From contig DOHN01000008.1 of assembly GCA_003535195.1 (NCBI GenBank), forward strand, positions 366 through 14,189: 13,824 nt of DNA, in the 5' to 3' direction. The translations under genes and the position numbers were made by a program. Below the pieces are notes generated by a model that saw only the letters and a program-made list of their open reading frames with translations, made no database searches and was not told the DNA's origin. Below, piece by piece: positions 7,585 through 13,824 of this stretch (the first letter of the stretch is position 1; every line of letters starts with the position of its first letter). The stretch is from Ruminiclostridium sp. Lineage in GTDB: Bacteria > Bacillota > Clostridia > DSM-8532.

Positions 7585-8281
7585 GATATGCCTCCAGTAT
7601 GGATTTGTCTTCGGCTACTGCTTCGCTTTCGCCGGATAATACAACCTCGCCCACACTCAATACATAGGCATAATGTGATATGGCTAAGGCCAGTTCCGCA
7701 TTTTGCTCAATAAGCAGCACTGTTGTGCCATGCTTGTTGATCTCGGTAATTTTGTCCATGATCGTGTCAATAACTACCGGAGCCAGACCTAAAGATGGCT
7801 CATCCAACATGAGGAGCTTGGGCTCGGACATCATAGCGCGTCCAATTGCAAGCATTTGCTGCTCACCGCCGGACATGGTTCCTGCAAGCTGAGTACACCG
7901 CTCTGCAAGCCTTGGAAACAATTCATAAACTTTATCCATGTGGACTTTTAGTTGGTTCGGAGAATACCGGCGGGTATAGGATCCGATCTTCAAATTTTCA
8001 AATACCGATAAACCGGGAAATACTAAGCGTCCCTCCGGGACATGGGCCAAACCGAGCTTTACTATTTCATCGGGACGCTTCCCCGATATCAGCTGGCCGC
8101 AGAACTCAATCCGACCCGAATGAGCTCTTATTAAGCCGGAAACAGCTTTTAAGGTTGTGGATTTTCCTGCGCCATTCGCGCCCAGCAGGGCCACGATCTT
8201 CCCTTCAGGCACTTCCAGATTAACTGAATGGAGGACCGGCGCCACAGAATATGCCACTGTAAGATCACATATTTTAAGCAA
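7568..8281 (-). CDS. livF: Liv-type ABC transporter ATP-binding protein LivF
   Basis: One of two ATPases driving the LivHM permease of this hydrophobic amino acid/amide-family importer, at the inner face of the membrane. Motifs: Walker A GANGAGKST (34-42), HVPEGRLVFPGLSVFENL typical of LivF, signature MSGGEQQMLAIGRAMM, Walker B LLMLDEPSLGLAP, and VLLIEQN, where LivF proteins normally carry Gln in place of the H-loop His. With the TTG at 8281 the protein has 237 residues, the usual LivF length. This start has AGGAGG 8 nt upstream and overlaps the livG stop by 8 nt; a TTG at 8302 would add seven residues but lies ahead of that ribosome site. The family is firm; the transported substrate is doubtful given the sugar-acid neighbours. 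Confidence 0.94.
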   Translation of the reverse strand: MLKICDLTVAYSVAPVLHSVNLEVPEGKIVALLGANGAGKSTTLKAVSGLIRAHSGRIEFCGQLISGKRPDEIVKLGLAHVPEGRLVFPGLSVFENLKIGSYTRRYSPNQLKVHMDKVYELFPRLAERCTQLAGTMSGGEQQMLAIGRAMMSEPKLLMLDEPSLGLAPVVIDTIMDKITEINKHGTTVLLIEQNAELALAISHYAYVLSVGEVVLSGESEAVAEDKSILEAYLGGEQ

Positions 8282-9074
8282 GTTTACGCCCTCCTCTGCC
8301 AAGATAAGCCTGAATCACATCAGGGTTCTCTTTAATTACATCAAAAGTGCCTTCCGCAATCTTACTGCCATGATTCAGTACGAAGACCCAGTCAGCCAGT
8401 TTTCCGATGAATTCCATACGATGTTCAATTAAAAGAATGGATATTCCCCGCTCATTTATTTTGCTGATCAATTCCATCAGGGTATATATCTCTTGAGAAT
8501 TAAGACCTGCTGCCGGCTCATCAAGCAGAAGAAGCTTCGGCTTGGTAACAAGCGCCCTTGCAATTTCCAAAATTCGCTGTTTTCCATAAGGAAGATTGCA
8601 AGCCCGCTCTCTCCTTAGTTCGGTCAGGCCCGCAAATTCAAGTATTTCATTGACTTCATCGGTGCTCTCGGCCATGTCCTTTCGATATCTGGGCGTATTT
8701 AGCACGGTGTGGAATATCCCCGCTCCACCCTTGCCATACCCCTTGCCTAATAAGGCATTTTCAAAGACAGTTTGTGAACCTAAAATACGAATATTCTGGA
8801 AGGTTCGGGCGATTCCCCGCCAGCAGACGGAGTGCGGGGGCAGCCCCTGAATTGGTTCTCCCAAAAATTCAATTTTCCCACCATTGATTGGGTATATGCC
8901 GGTTATCAAATTAAGTACGGTTGTTTTACCCGAGCCGTTTGGCCCAATCAATGCGCATATATTGCCTTGCTCAACATTTATATTCAACTCATTAACAGCA
9001 ACAAGTCCGCCGAAACGTTTGGTTAAGCCTTCTATTTTCAGGACAATACGGTTCTCTTGATTTTGCTCAGCCAT
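8274..9074 (-). CDS. livG: Liv-type ABC transporter ATP-binding protein LivG
   Basis: Second ATPase of the importer. Walker A is GPNGSGKTT (44-52), the Q-loop ARTFQNIRIL, the characteristic LivG insertion (FHTVLNTPRYRKDMAE) follows it, the signature is the LivG-type variant LPYGKQRILEIARAL, Walker B LLLLDEPAAGLN, and the H-loop LLIEHRMEFI. It has 266 residues from the ATG at 9074. This ATG is preferred over the GTG codons at 9083 and 9080 because AAGGGG lies 8 nt upstream. It overlaps the livM end by 8 nt (ATG of livG inside the last livM codons) and its own stop overlaps livF, so the ATPases are translationally coupled to the permeases. Confidence 0.94.
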   Translation of the reverse strand: MAEQNQENRIVLKIEGLTKRFGGLVAVNELNINVEQGNICALIGPNGSGKTTVLNLITGIYPINGGKIEFLGEPIQGLPPHSVCWRGIARTFQNIRILGSQTVFENALLGKGYGKGGAGIFHTVLNTPRYRKDMAESTDEVNEILEFAGLTELRRERACNLPYGKQRILEIARALVTKPKLLLLDEPAAGLNSQEIYTLMELISKINERGISILLIEHRMEFIGKLADWVFVLNHGSKIAEGTFDVIKENPDVIQAYLGRGGRKLA

Positions 9075-10041
9075 TGCCACCACCCCTTCCGGACTTGTTA
9101 TTGCCGATATTTATTTTCAGTTTTTTTGCAACACCTGCACATGACGGGCGGCTGCTTTTCACCCAGTGTACTCTGAGATAGATCAAAAGAACCAGAGAAT
9201 ATACCAATAGGCGGCTGCTTGAAAGAAATCTGAGAAATTCAGGCAGCGCAGTTATAACAATGGAGGAGATTATCGCGCCTACTACGCTGTTCATGCCCCC
9301 CATAACAACCATCAGCAGATAGGTAGTGCTTTCAGCTGATGTAAATGAATCGGGACTCATGTAGCCTGTAAGATTGGCCAGGAATACTCCCGACAATCCT
9401 GCCAGCATGGCGGACAGTGCAAAGGACACCATTTTGGCTCTTCTCACATCAACTCCCATGATTTCTGCCGCCACTTCATCCTGGCGTATGGATTTTAGCG
9501 CCAGTCCTAATTTAGAATTACTGATTCTTTGTGTTCCAACGGCAACCAGCAGGAGTGTAACAACCATAAAAGCATATACGAGCCTGGAATCTGCAAAAAG
9601 GTTTTCATAGCCTTCCAACCCGTACGCTCCTCCGGTGAGGGATTCAAGATTCAACAGTAAAATTCGTACTATCTCGCCGAAGCCCACCGTTGTCACGACC
9701 AGGAAAGGACCCGCCAGTCTGAATGAAGGGAATGCCAACAAAGTACCAATCAGAGTTGTAATGATGATTGCCAGCAAAGCGCCCAGCCAGGGGGATATCC
9801 CCAGTTTTACAAGCAGGATTCCATAGGTGTAGGATCCGGTGGCTAAAAGTGCGGCGCTTCCAAGGGACATCATTCCGCTGTAACCAATCAGAATTAGTAA
9901 GCCAAGTACTTGAATGGCGTTTTGCACACCGCGTTCCACAACATAGAATTCATACTGTGATGTAAAAAGCGGAAGGATTAAGAGGATAAACCCAATTACT
10001 AAAAGTATGTATTTATGCAGCAATGTCTTTACTTTTTTCAT
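9067..10041 (-). CDS. livM: Liv-type ABC transporter permease LivM
   Basis: Integral membrane permease, 324 residues, with about eight to ten hydrophobic segments starting at ILLVIGFILLILPLF. Family blocks: VLGLLILIGYSGMMSLGSAALLATGSYTYG, AFPSFRLAGPFLVVTT-type loop, and the cytoplasmic coupling helix LKSIRQDEVAAEIMGVDVRRAKM facing the ATPases. GGAGGTGGAG precedes the ATG at 10041. It follows livH by 11 nt. The C-terminal tail is unusual: instead of the common FRPxGL ending it reads RVHWVKSSRPSCAG and ends in a basic, glycine-rich stretch, which is partly the codon meaning of the livG ribosome-binding site that overlaps it. Other frames there do not restore the usual ending, so it is not an evident frameshift. 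Confidence 0.92.
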   Translation of the reverse strand: MKKVKTLLHKYILLVIGFILLILPLFTSQYEFYVVERGVQNAIQVLGLLILIGYSGMMSLGSAALLATGSYTYGILLVKLGISPWLGALLAIIITTLIGTLLAFPSFRLAGPFLVVTTVGFGEIVRILLLNLESLTGGAYGLEGYENLFADSRLVYAFMVVTLLLVAVGTQRISNSKLGLALKSIRQDEVAAEIMGVDVRRAKMVSFALSAMLAGLSGVFLANLTGYMSPDSFTSAESTTYLLMVVMGGMNSVVGAIISSIVITALPEFLRFLSSSRLLVYSLVLLIYLRVHWVKSSRPSCAGVAKKLKINIGNNKSGRGGGNG

Positions 10042-10052
10042 TTCTCCACCTC

Positions 10053-10940
10053 CTAAACCTTCTCGGAAACTTGAGCTTTAAAGATTCCGCCCGGTCTGAA
10101 AAGAAGGAATAATACCAGTATGCCGAATATAAAGATATCCCTGTATGCGGGATCTACTATTGCTGCAAAAATTGTTTCGGCAATACCCACGGCCACCCCT
10201 CCGATAAGTGCACCGCTAAAACTTCCCAGCCCGCCTATCAATACTGCGGCCATGGCCTTTACTGCAATCATTCCACCCATGGAGGGTGTCAGCGGCAGGA
10301 TTGGCGAGATCAATACGCCTGAAACTGCGGCTATTGAGGTGCTAAGTAAGAATGTAAGAGCGATCATCCGGTCATTTCTAATGCCCATCAGCCAAGAAGC
10401 AGTCTGCCTTTGTGCAACAGCCCGCATCGCTATTCCCACCATGGTGCTCCTCAGAAAATATTGCAGCAATGAAAGAAGCACCGTCACGATAGCCACTATC
10501 CAAATGACGTGCGGCATCAGGTATAATTCACCGATCTGCATTACTTGAGAGCCAAAAGGATTCGTATATGTCTGCGGCGTTGTTCCCCATATGACAAGGA
10601 CCAGATTGCGGATAAAGACCGAAAAAGCAACCGTTCCTATCAGAATGATCTGTGGGTTCACTTTGTTTTCAAGCATTGGATAGAAGTAAATCTGGCTTAG
10701 AGCGTAGCCTAACAGGCCCATGGCGGCGACCGTAATCATAAAAGCAGGGATAAAAGGTATATTCAGCTTGCCAAAAACCGTAAGCATTATATAGCCGCCA
10801 AGAGTCAGCAAGTCCCCCTGAGCGAAATTAAAAAGTCCCGAAGCATTCCAGATGAGTGATATGCCCAGTGCCGGAAGAGCATAGATAATCCCCATTGCAA
10901 GGCCATTTAAAATAAGCTGGAACAGGATAGCTACCGTCAA
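10053..10940 (-). CDS. livH: Liv-type ABC transporter permease LivH
   Basis: Membrane permease of 295 residues, pairing with LivM. Typical start LILNGLAMGIIYALPALGISLIW, then NFAQGDLLTLGGY, the coupling helix GIAMRAVAQRQTASWLMGI, and the late block AVLIGGLGSFSGALIGGVAVGIAE; it ends LLFRPGGIF as expected for the family. The start is TTG at 10940, with GAGGAAGGTG a few nucleotides upstream and the protein beginning at the normal family position. It follows the binding-protein gene after a 93-bp gap holding a GC-rich inverted repeat, and precedes livM by 11 nt. Confidence 0.93.
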   Translation of the reverse strand: MTVAILFQLILNGLAMGIIYALPALGISLIWNASGLFNFAQGDLLTLGGYIMLTVFGKLNIPFIPAFMITVAAMGLLGYALSQIYFYPMLENKVNPQIILIGTVAFSVFIRNLVLVIWGTTPQTYTNPFGSQVMQIGELYLMPHVIWIVAIVTVLLSLLQYFLRSTMVGIAMRAVAQRQTASWLMGIRNDRMIALTFLLSTSIAAVSGVLISPILPLTPSMGGMIAVKAMAAVLIGGLGSFSGALIGGVAVGIAETIFAAIVDPAYRDIFIFGILVLFLLFRPGGIFKAQVSEKV

Positions 10941-10963
10941 GATATCACCTTCCTCACTTTCTA

Positions 10964-11020
10964 GGCCAGGCCGCCAGCCGCCGGGGCGAATACACCGCTT
11001 CGGCTATTGACAGCCTGGCC
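10964..11020 (-). promoter_or_regulatory. GC-rich intercistronic stem-loop between binding-protein gene and livH
   Basis: GGCCAGGC (10964-10971) and GCCTGGCC (11013-11020) are perfect 8-bp arms enclosing a GC-rich 41-nt interval with a smaller possible AGCCG/CGGCT stem. It occupies most of the 93-bp gap after the solute-binding-protein stop. There is no U-run after it in the transcription direction. Such hairpins after binding-protein genes are known in other ABC operons to protect the upstream mRNA so that binding protein is made in excess; that role here is inferred. Confidence 0.5.
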
Positions 11021-11033
11021 CATTGGTGCGTAA

Positions 11034-12266
11034 TTATTTAACCGGGTAATCTTCTTGGAGCAAAAGGTTCCATTTGCCATCCTTGAACACCTGGGTATAA
11101 ATAGTGTGAACAAGATTGCCTTCACTATCAGCCTGATAGCGCCCGAGCGCACCCGTGTAGTCCAATTTTGCAAGTTCTTCACGAATCTTCTCATGATCAC
11201 TGCCGACACGGCCAATGATATCAGCGAGAATATAGATGGAATCATAATGATTTGTATGGGTCGGTGAAATTGCTCCGTTGTATTTTTCAGTGTATTTCTT
11301 AATAAATTCCTGCCGTCCGGTTTCAGGATCACCCTGAGATAGTGTGGTGCTGCATACCAGACCTTCGATATTGTCTTTACCGGCAAGCTGTTCTATAGCC
11401 GGAGAGCTGCAGCCGCGCTCGCCGAATACGAGCAGATCTTTCATTCCCAGTTGTACACGCTGCTTTAAGATCATTCCTATTTCTGCTTCATAGCCATAGC
11501 AGAACAGAGCGTCTGCGCCGGATTCCTTAATCTTCAGCAGCTGGGCTGTGAAATCGCGGTCGCCGTCATTGTATGTCTGTACGGTAACCGGTTTAAGTCC
11601 ATATTGTTTCAGAGCGGGTTCAGTCGCATCCCACAATCCTTTTGAGTACTCGTTTGTTCCATATATAACCGCCGGCTTCGTCACATTATAATGTTCCTTG
11701 GCTGTGCGCGCCAGAATGGGGATCCAATAGGTGGATGCAATCTGGATACGGAAAGTATAGGGGTTGCCTTTTTGAGTCGTCTGAGCATTTGTTCCATCAG
11801 TAATGAAGGGTATTTTCGCTTCTTTCCACAGTTCTTCTGCGGCAAGTATTGTACCGGATCGATTGGGGCCGATAACCGCTGCCGGATTTAAAGCGATGGC
11901 CTTGCGTACAGCTTCGATTCCTGTTGCGGTAGTGGATGTTTCATCAACGGGTATGTACTCGATTTGAGCACCATTAATACCGCCGTTTGCATTGATTTCA
12001 TCAACAGCCATTTTTGCGCAATTAACCAGAATTTGTCCCTGGAATGACGCATCCCCTGTAAGAGGCGCAAGATGTGCAATGACAATCTTTTCTTTTTCTG
12101 TTTTGCTGGCTTCAGGTGTTTTCGACGGTGTGTCCGACGGTGCGGGAGCTGAGGATGTTCCGGTTGGTTGCGATGACACTTTTTCTCCGGTATTACCGCA
12201 TGCAGCAATACTTAAAGCAAAAGCCATCACCAATAACCATACAACTGCTTTCTTCACATTTTTCAT
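11034..12266 (-). CDS. Solute-binding lipoprotein of the Liv-type ABC importer (Peripla_BP_6 family)
   Basis: Extracytoplasmic receptor that delivers substrate to LivHM. The first 22 residues are a lipoprotein signal (MKNVKK basic start, hydrophobic core, lipobox SIAAC with Cys23 as lipidation site). Residues 24-58 are a Ser/Thr/Pro/Lys-rich tether, as in Gram-positive binding lipoproteins, followed by the type I fold: KIVIAHLAPLTGDASFQGQ, AVDEINANGGINGAQIEYI, AVIGPNRSGTILAAEELW and VQTYNDGDRDFTAQLLKIK. The 410-residue length exceeds E. coli LivK mainly because of the tether. ATG at 12266 follows AAGGAGGG. It is first in the operon, divergent from the AraC gene. The family is clear and binds branched-chain amino acids, amides, urea or aromatic acids in known cases; here the downstream sugar-acid genes argue for another ligand, so no liv symbol is given. 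Confidence 0.92.
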   Translation of the reverse strand: MKNVKKAVVWLLVMAFALSIAACGNTGEKVSSQPTGTSSAPAPSDTPSKTPEASKTEKEKIVIAHLAPLTGDASFQGQILVNCAKMAVDEINANGGINGAQIEYIPVDETSTTATGIEAVRKAIALNPAAVIGPNRSGTILAAEELWKEAKIPFITDGTNAQTTQKGNPYTFRIQIASTYWIPILARTAKEHYNVTKPAVIYGTNEYSKGLWDATEPALKQYGLKPVTVQTYNDGDRDFTAQLLKIKESGADALFCYGYEAEIGMILKQRVQLGMKDLLVFGERGCSSPAIEQLAGKDNIEGLVCSTTLSQGDPETGRQEFIKKYTEKYNGAISPTHTNHYDSIYILADIIGRVGSDHEKIREELAKLDYTGALGRYQADSEGNLVHTIYTQVFKDGKWNLLLQEDYPVK

Positions 12267-12360
12267 TTACAGATAACCCTCCTTAATATTTTTTAGCTAT
12301 ATTAAATTTTCAGTGGTCTACTGCAAATTTAATACCTTATAAAGAACCGATGTCTAATAA

Positions 12361-12387
12361 ATCATACGTTTATCAGAACGGTATCAA
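12361..12387 (-). promoter_or_regulatory. Possible CcpA cre site and weak promoter for the transporter operon
   Basis: On the minus strand TGATACCGTTCTGA (12386-12373) fits the cre consensus TGWNANCGNTNWCA at every fixed position but one. It overlaps a candidate -35 TTGATA (12387-12382) followed, after a short 15-bp spacer, by TATGAT (12366-12361). TATCA also occurs as a direct repeat at 12371-12375 and 12382-12386. Carbon catabolite repression of a sugar-acid operon would make sense, but the spacer is suboptimal and the match was found by eye. Confidence 0.35.
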
Positions 12388-12415
12388 ATGCTTTAAAAAA
12401 TAATGTGAAGGCACT

Positions 12416-12472
12416 ATGGTAAAAGTTGTCGTTTATGATATTGGAGACATTTTAATTAAATTTAATGAATAG
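12416..12472 (+). pseudogene. 18-codon open frame resembling the N-terminus of a HAD-family hydrolase
   Basis: ATG at 12416 with GAAGG 4 nt upstream encodes MVKVVVYDIGDILIKFNE, then TAG at 12470. The peptide matches the start of many HAD phosphatases: a hydrophobic first strand ending in motif I with the nucleophile Asp8, then the typical I/V-L-I-x-F. Reading through the stop gives about 42 more codons with no HAD resemblance, so if real this is the stump of a decayed gene or a small peptide. A chance match in AT-rich DNA is possible. Confidence 0.3.
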
Positions 12473-12548
12473 GGATCGTTAACTTTTAAGCTTGGATTAA
12501 GTATACCTTTTTGCAAAAAGTTCTACAATGTGAATAGTGTCATTTATA

Positions 12549-12577
12549 TTGTTAAAAGTGCTCTCTTCGGTTATCAT
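12549..12577 (+). promoter_or_regulatory. Probable promoter of the AraC-family regulator gene
   Basis: TTGTTA (12549-12554), a 17-bp spacer, and TATCAT (12572-12577) give four of six and five of six matches to a vegetative promoter. The predicted transcript would start near 12584 and have a leader of about 60 nt. The near-palindromic ATATTAATAT overlaps the -10 end. Moderate support only, because the surrounding DNA is AT-rich. Confidence 0.45.
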
Positions 12578-12645
12578 ATTAATATAGATATTGGGTAATC
12601 TTGCCGTCACTATTCTTCAAATTTAACATTTGGAGCGTGCAATAT

Positions 12646-13497
12646 ATGAAGCTTAGAAAAAAAATATTTCAGACATACTTGCGCGAATTGACCGAAGGTT
12701 TCGATATTTTTTATTATTCCGATATCGGGAACCTAAACTTGTGCACACATTCCCATCCATATTATGAAATGTATTTAATGGTTCGCGGTGAAATTGCCTA
12801 TCATACAAGGGACGGTCTTTTAATGCTGAAATCAGGGGATATCCTGTTTATCGACGAGCATGAAGTACACTGTCCCATACTCATAAATCCAAATGTTCCT
12901 TATGAAAGAATCACCTTAGACATCACAAAAGATGCCCTGGTGAAATTATCCCAAGGCGTAATGGATTTAAGCGCCTGTTTTTACTCACGAAAACACAGGG
13001 TATACCGATTCCCTCTTGATGTGCAAAATTCGATTCGTCTGACTCTTGGCAAAATTTTATCCCTGAAGCAAACAAAACCTTTTGGATATGATTTATTAGT
13101 AAATGCCTATTTGACGGAATTATTCGTAACAGCCAATCAATTTATTAATGATCAGAACACTATTACGCCTACAGATGAGCTAAAACCAAATCAGCTGATT
13201 GCGATTGTCGATCAATATATTACAGAAAACCTGGATCAAGATATCAGTGTTGAAGAGTTAGCCAAATTTGTCTGCCTAAGCAAATATTATTTTATGAGAA
13301 CCTTTAAAAATCATACTGACAAAACAGTCTACCAATATATCATCGAAAAGAGACTGGAAGCCGCGAAATCTCTGATTGAATCCGGAACGAGCCTTACCAA
13401 TGCATGCCATCTTTGCGGATTCAGCGATTATTCATGTTTTTACCGGGCGTTTAAGAAAAAATATAATATAACTCCCAAAAAACTTCTTGTGAAATAA
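12646..13497 (+). CDS. AraC-family transcriptional regulator with N-terminal cupin sensor domain
   Basis: DNA-binding regulator of 283 residues from the ATG at 12646. Residues about 25-110 form a cupin: HSHPYYEMYLMVRGEI (His35, His37, Glu41), LKSGDILFIDEHEVHCP with His72 and His75, a set that could bind metal or a small acid. The C-terminal hundred residues carry two helix-turn-helix units: DQDISVEELAKFVCLSKYYFMRTFKN-type first helix pair (about 199-221) and LTNACHLCGF, SDYSCFYRAFKKKYNITP (about 250-277), the AraC signature. The ATG has GGAG 10 nt upstream; a TTG at 12601 would add 15 residues unlike the family start. Divergent from the transporter operon, it is the likely ligand-responsive activator of that operon; the ligand is unknown. 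No terminator was seen after it. Confidence 0.9.
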   Translation: MKLRKKIFQTYLRELTEGFDIFYYSDIGNLNLCTHSHPYYEMYLMVRGEIAYHTRDGLLMLKSGDILFIDEHEVHCPILINPNVPYERITLDITKDALVKLSQGVMDLSACFYSRKHRVYRFPLDVQNSIRLTLGKILSLKQTKPFGYDLLVNAYLTELFVTANQFINDQNTITPTDELKPNQLIAIVDQYITENLDQDISVEELAKFVCLSKYYFMRTFKNHTDKTVYQYIIEKRLEAAKSLIESGTSLTNACHLCGFSDYSCFYRAFKKKYNITPKKLLVK

Positions 13498-13579
13498 GCT
13501 GTTAAAGGCTATTGCTTTTCCCGGGAACTGATATAAAATTTTTATTTAGGCGGAGCAGCATGCGGTTGCTAAGACATCC

Positions 13580-13608
13580 TTGACATCTGCAAAGACACAT
13601 CGTATAAT
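13580..13608 (+). promoter_or_regulatory. Consensus sigma-A promoter of the tRNA-Arg gene
   Basis: TTGACA (13580-13585), exactly 17 bp, then TATAAT (13603-13608): a perfect vegetative promoter. Transcription would start about 8 nt before the tRNA 5' end at 13624, giving a very short leader, as usual for stable RNA genes. Confidence 0.9.
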
Positions 13609-13623
13609 GAATTTTGCACTTAT

Positions 13624-13700
13624 GCGCCCGTAGCTCAGTAGGATAGAGCACAAGTTTCCTAAACTTGGTGTCGCACGTTCGATTCGTGTCGGGCGTACCA
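13624..13700 (+). tRNA. tRNA-Arg, anticodon CCT (reads AGG)
   Basis: The 77-nt cloverleaf is complete: acceptor GCGCCCG with CGGGCGT (last pair G-U), D stem GCTC/GAGC with loop AGTAGGATA, anticodon stem CAAGT/ACTTG with loop TTCCTAA (anticodon CCT), five-base variable region, T stem GCACG/CGTGT with loop TTCGATT, discriminator A and an encoded CCA. It has its own consensus promoter upstream and a strong terminator right after the CCA, so it is a single-gene transcription unit. Confidence 0.96.
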
Positions 13701-13742
13701 AAAGACGCCGTAATTCCAATTGAAATTACGGCGTCTTTTTTT
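13701..13742 (+). terminator. Intrinsic terminator of tRNA-Arg, probably bidirectional
   Basis: Perfect 12-bp arms GACGCCGTAATT (13704-13715) and AATTACGGCGTC (13724-13735), an 8-nt loop, and seven T (13736-13742). On the left, four A in a row supply a shorter T-run for the minus strand, so it can also end transcription of the gene entering from the right edge. Confidence 0.95.
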
Positions 13743-13752
13743 ACCTTTCAGT

Positions 13753-13824
13753 TTACTTAAATAGCCCGGTGATTGCATGCCAAAAGTCCTTAAACATGTT
13801 CCCGATCCGGGTCCAGACGGTGCT
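13753..13824 (-). CDS. C-terminal end of an unidentified gene cut by the right window edge
   Basis: The minus strand is open from the window edge to a TAA at 13753-13755, giving 23 residues that end RIGNMFKDFWHAITGLFK. The stretch looks coding rather than random: it is amphipathic and rich in Phe, Trp and Lys, and it stops 10 nt before a bidirectional terminator. Too short to name. It is convergent with the tRNA gene. Confidence 0.5.
   Translation of the reverse strand, partial: STVWTRIGNMFKDFWHAITGLFK

Larger units (their letters stand above)
12267..12645. other. Divergent AT-rich regulatory region between transporter operon and araC-type gene
   Basis: A 379-bp region clearly richer in A and T than the operon. 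It must hold the promoters for both directions. Items seen inside and listed separately: a possible cre site overlapping a weak minus-strand promoter, an 18-codon HAD-like open frame, and a plausible plus-strand promoter before the regulator gene. ATATTAATAT (12576-12585), flanked by TATC and GATA, is a near-palindrome overlapping that promoter's -10 box and might be an operator. No intrinsic terminator and no tRNA were found here. Confidence 0.7.

Noticed and set aside
9110..9190. Possible frameshift at the end of livM, suggested by the missing FRPxGL ending
   Set aside because: Both other frames were read by eye: one stops at once and the other gives no LivM-like ending, so the odd tail seems genuine.
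12473..12598. Continuation of the HAD-like frame past its stop
   Set aside because: About 42 codons follow in frame but show no HAD motif, so no interrupted full-length gene is claimed.
13498..13579. Terminator for the AraC-family gene
   Set aside because: No stem followed by a T-run was found; only AT-rich sequence is present before the tRNA promoter.
13624..13742. Phage or island attachment site at the tRNA-Arg
   Set aside because: tRNA genes are common integration sites, but no integrase, repeated tRNA 3' end or mobile gene is visible in the window.

Overview
The window looks like chromosomal DNA from an anaerobic Gram-positive bacterium of the Clostridia type. This is inferred from the protein relatives (an SDR-type fructuronate reductase like Bacillus YjmF, an aldolase-VOC fusion), strong purine-rich Shine-Dalgarno sites, frequent TTG starts, an AT-rich intergenic region and a lipoprotein-type solute-binding protein. 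No rRNA, insertion sequence, phage gene or CRISPR array was seen.

Layout. Positions 12266 down to 1 hold one run of twelve genes, all on the minus strand and closely spaced: a Liv-type (branched-chain amino acid/amide family) ABC transporter (solute-binding lipoprotein, permeases LivH and LivM, ATPases LivG and LivF), then a Gfo/Idh/MocA oxidoreductase, a zinc alcohol dehydrogenase, an SDR fructuronate reductase (UxuB/YjmF type), a D-2-hydroxyacid dehydrogenase, a KDPG aldolase fused to a VOC domain, KDG kinase, and a uronate isomerase cut by the left edge. A cupin-AraC regulator is divergent on the plus strand (12646-13497), separated from the transporter by a 379-bp AT-rich regulatory region. 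To its right are a tRNA-Arg(CCT) with a consensus promoter, a strong bidirectional terminator, and the last 23 codons of a minus-strand gene entering from the right edge.

How it works together. The core is hexuronate catabolism: UxaC makes a keto-uronate (fructuronate or tagaturonate), UxuB reduces fructuronate to mannonate, a mannonate dehydratase (not in the window) would give KDG, and KdgK and Eda finish to pyruvate and glyceraldehyde-3-phosphate. Three further dehydrogenases have no place in the textbook route. Together with the Liv-type importer, which normally carries amino acids, amides or aromatic acids, they suggest that the imported compound is not a plain hexuronate but a related sugar acid, conjugate or derivative that must first be oxidised. 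This substrate question is the main point of interest. The AraC protein is the obvious candidate activator, and a possible CcpA (cre) site lies upstream of the transporter.

Limits: family calls come from reading the translations and motifs by eye; no database search was run. Substrates of the transporter and of the three extra dehydrogenases are inferred or unknown.
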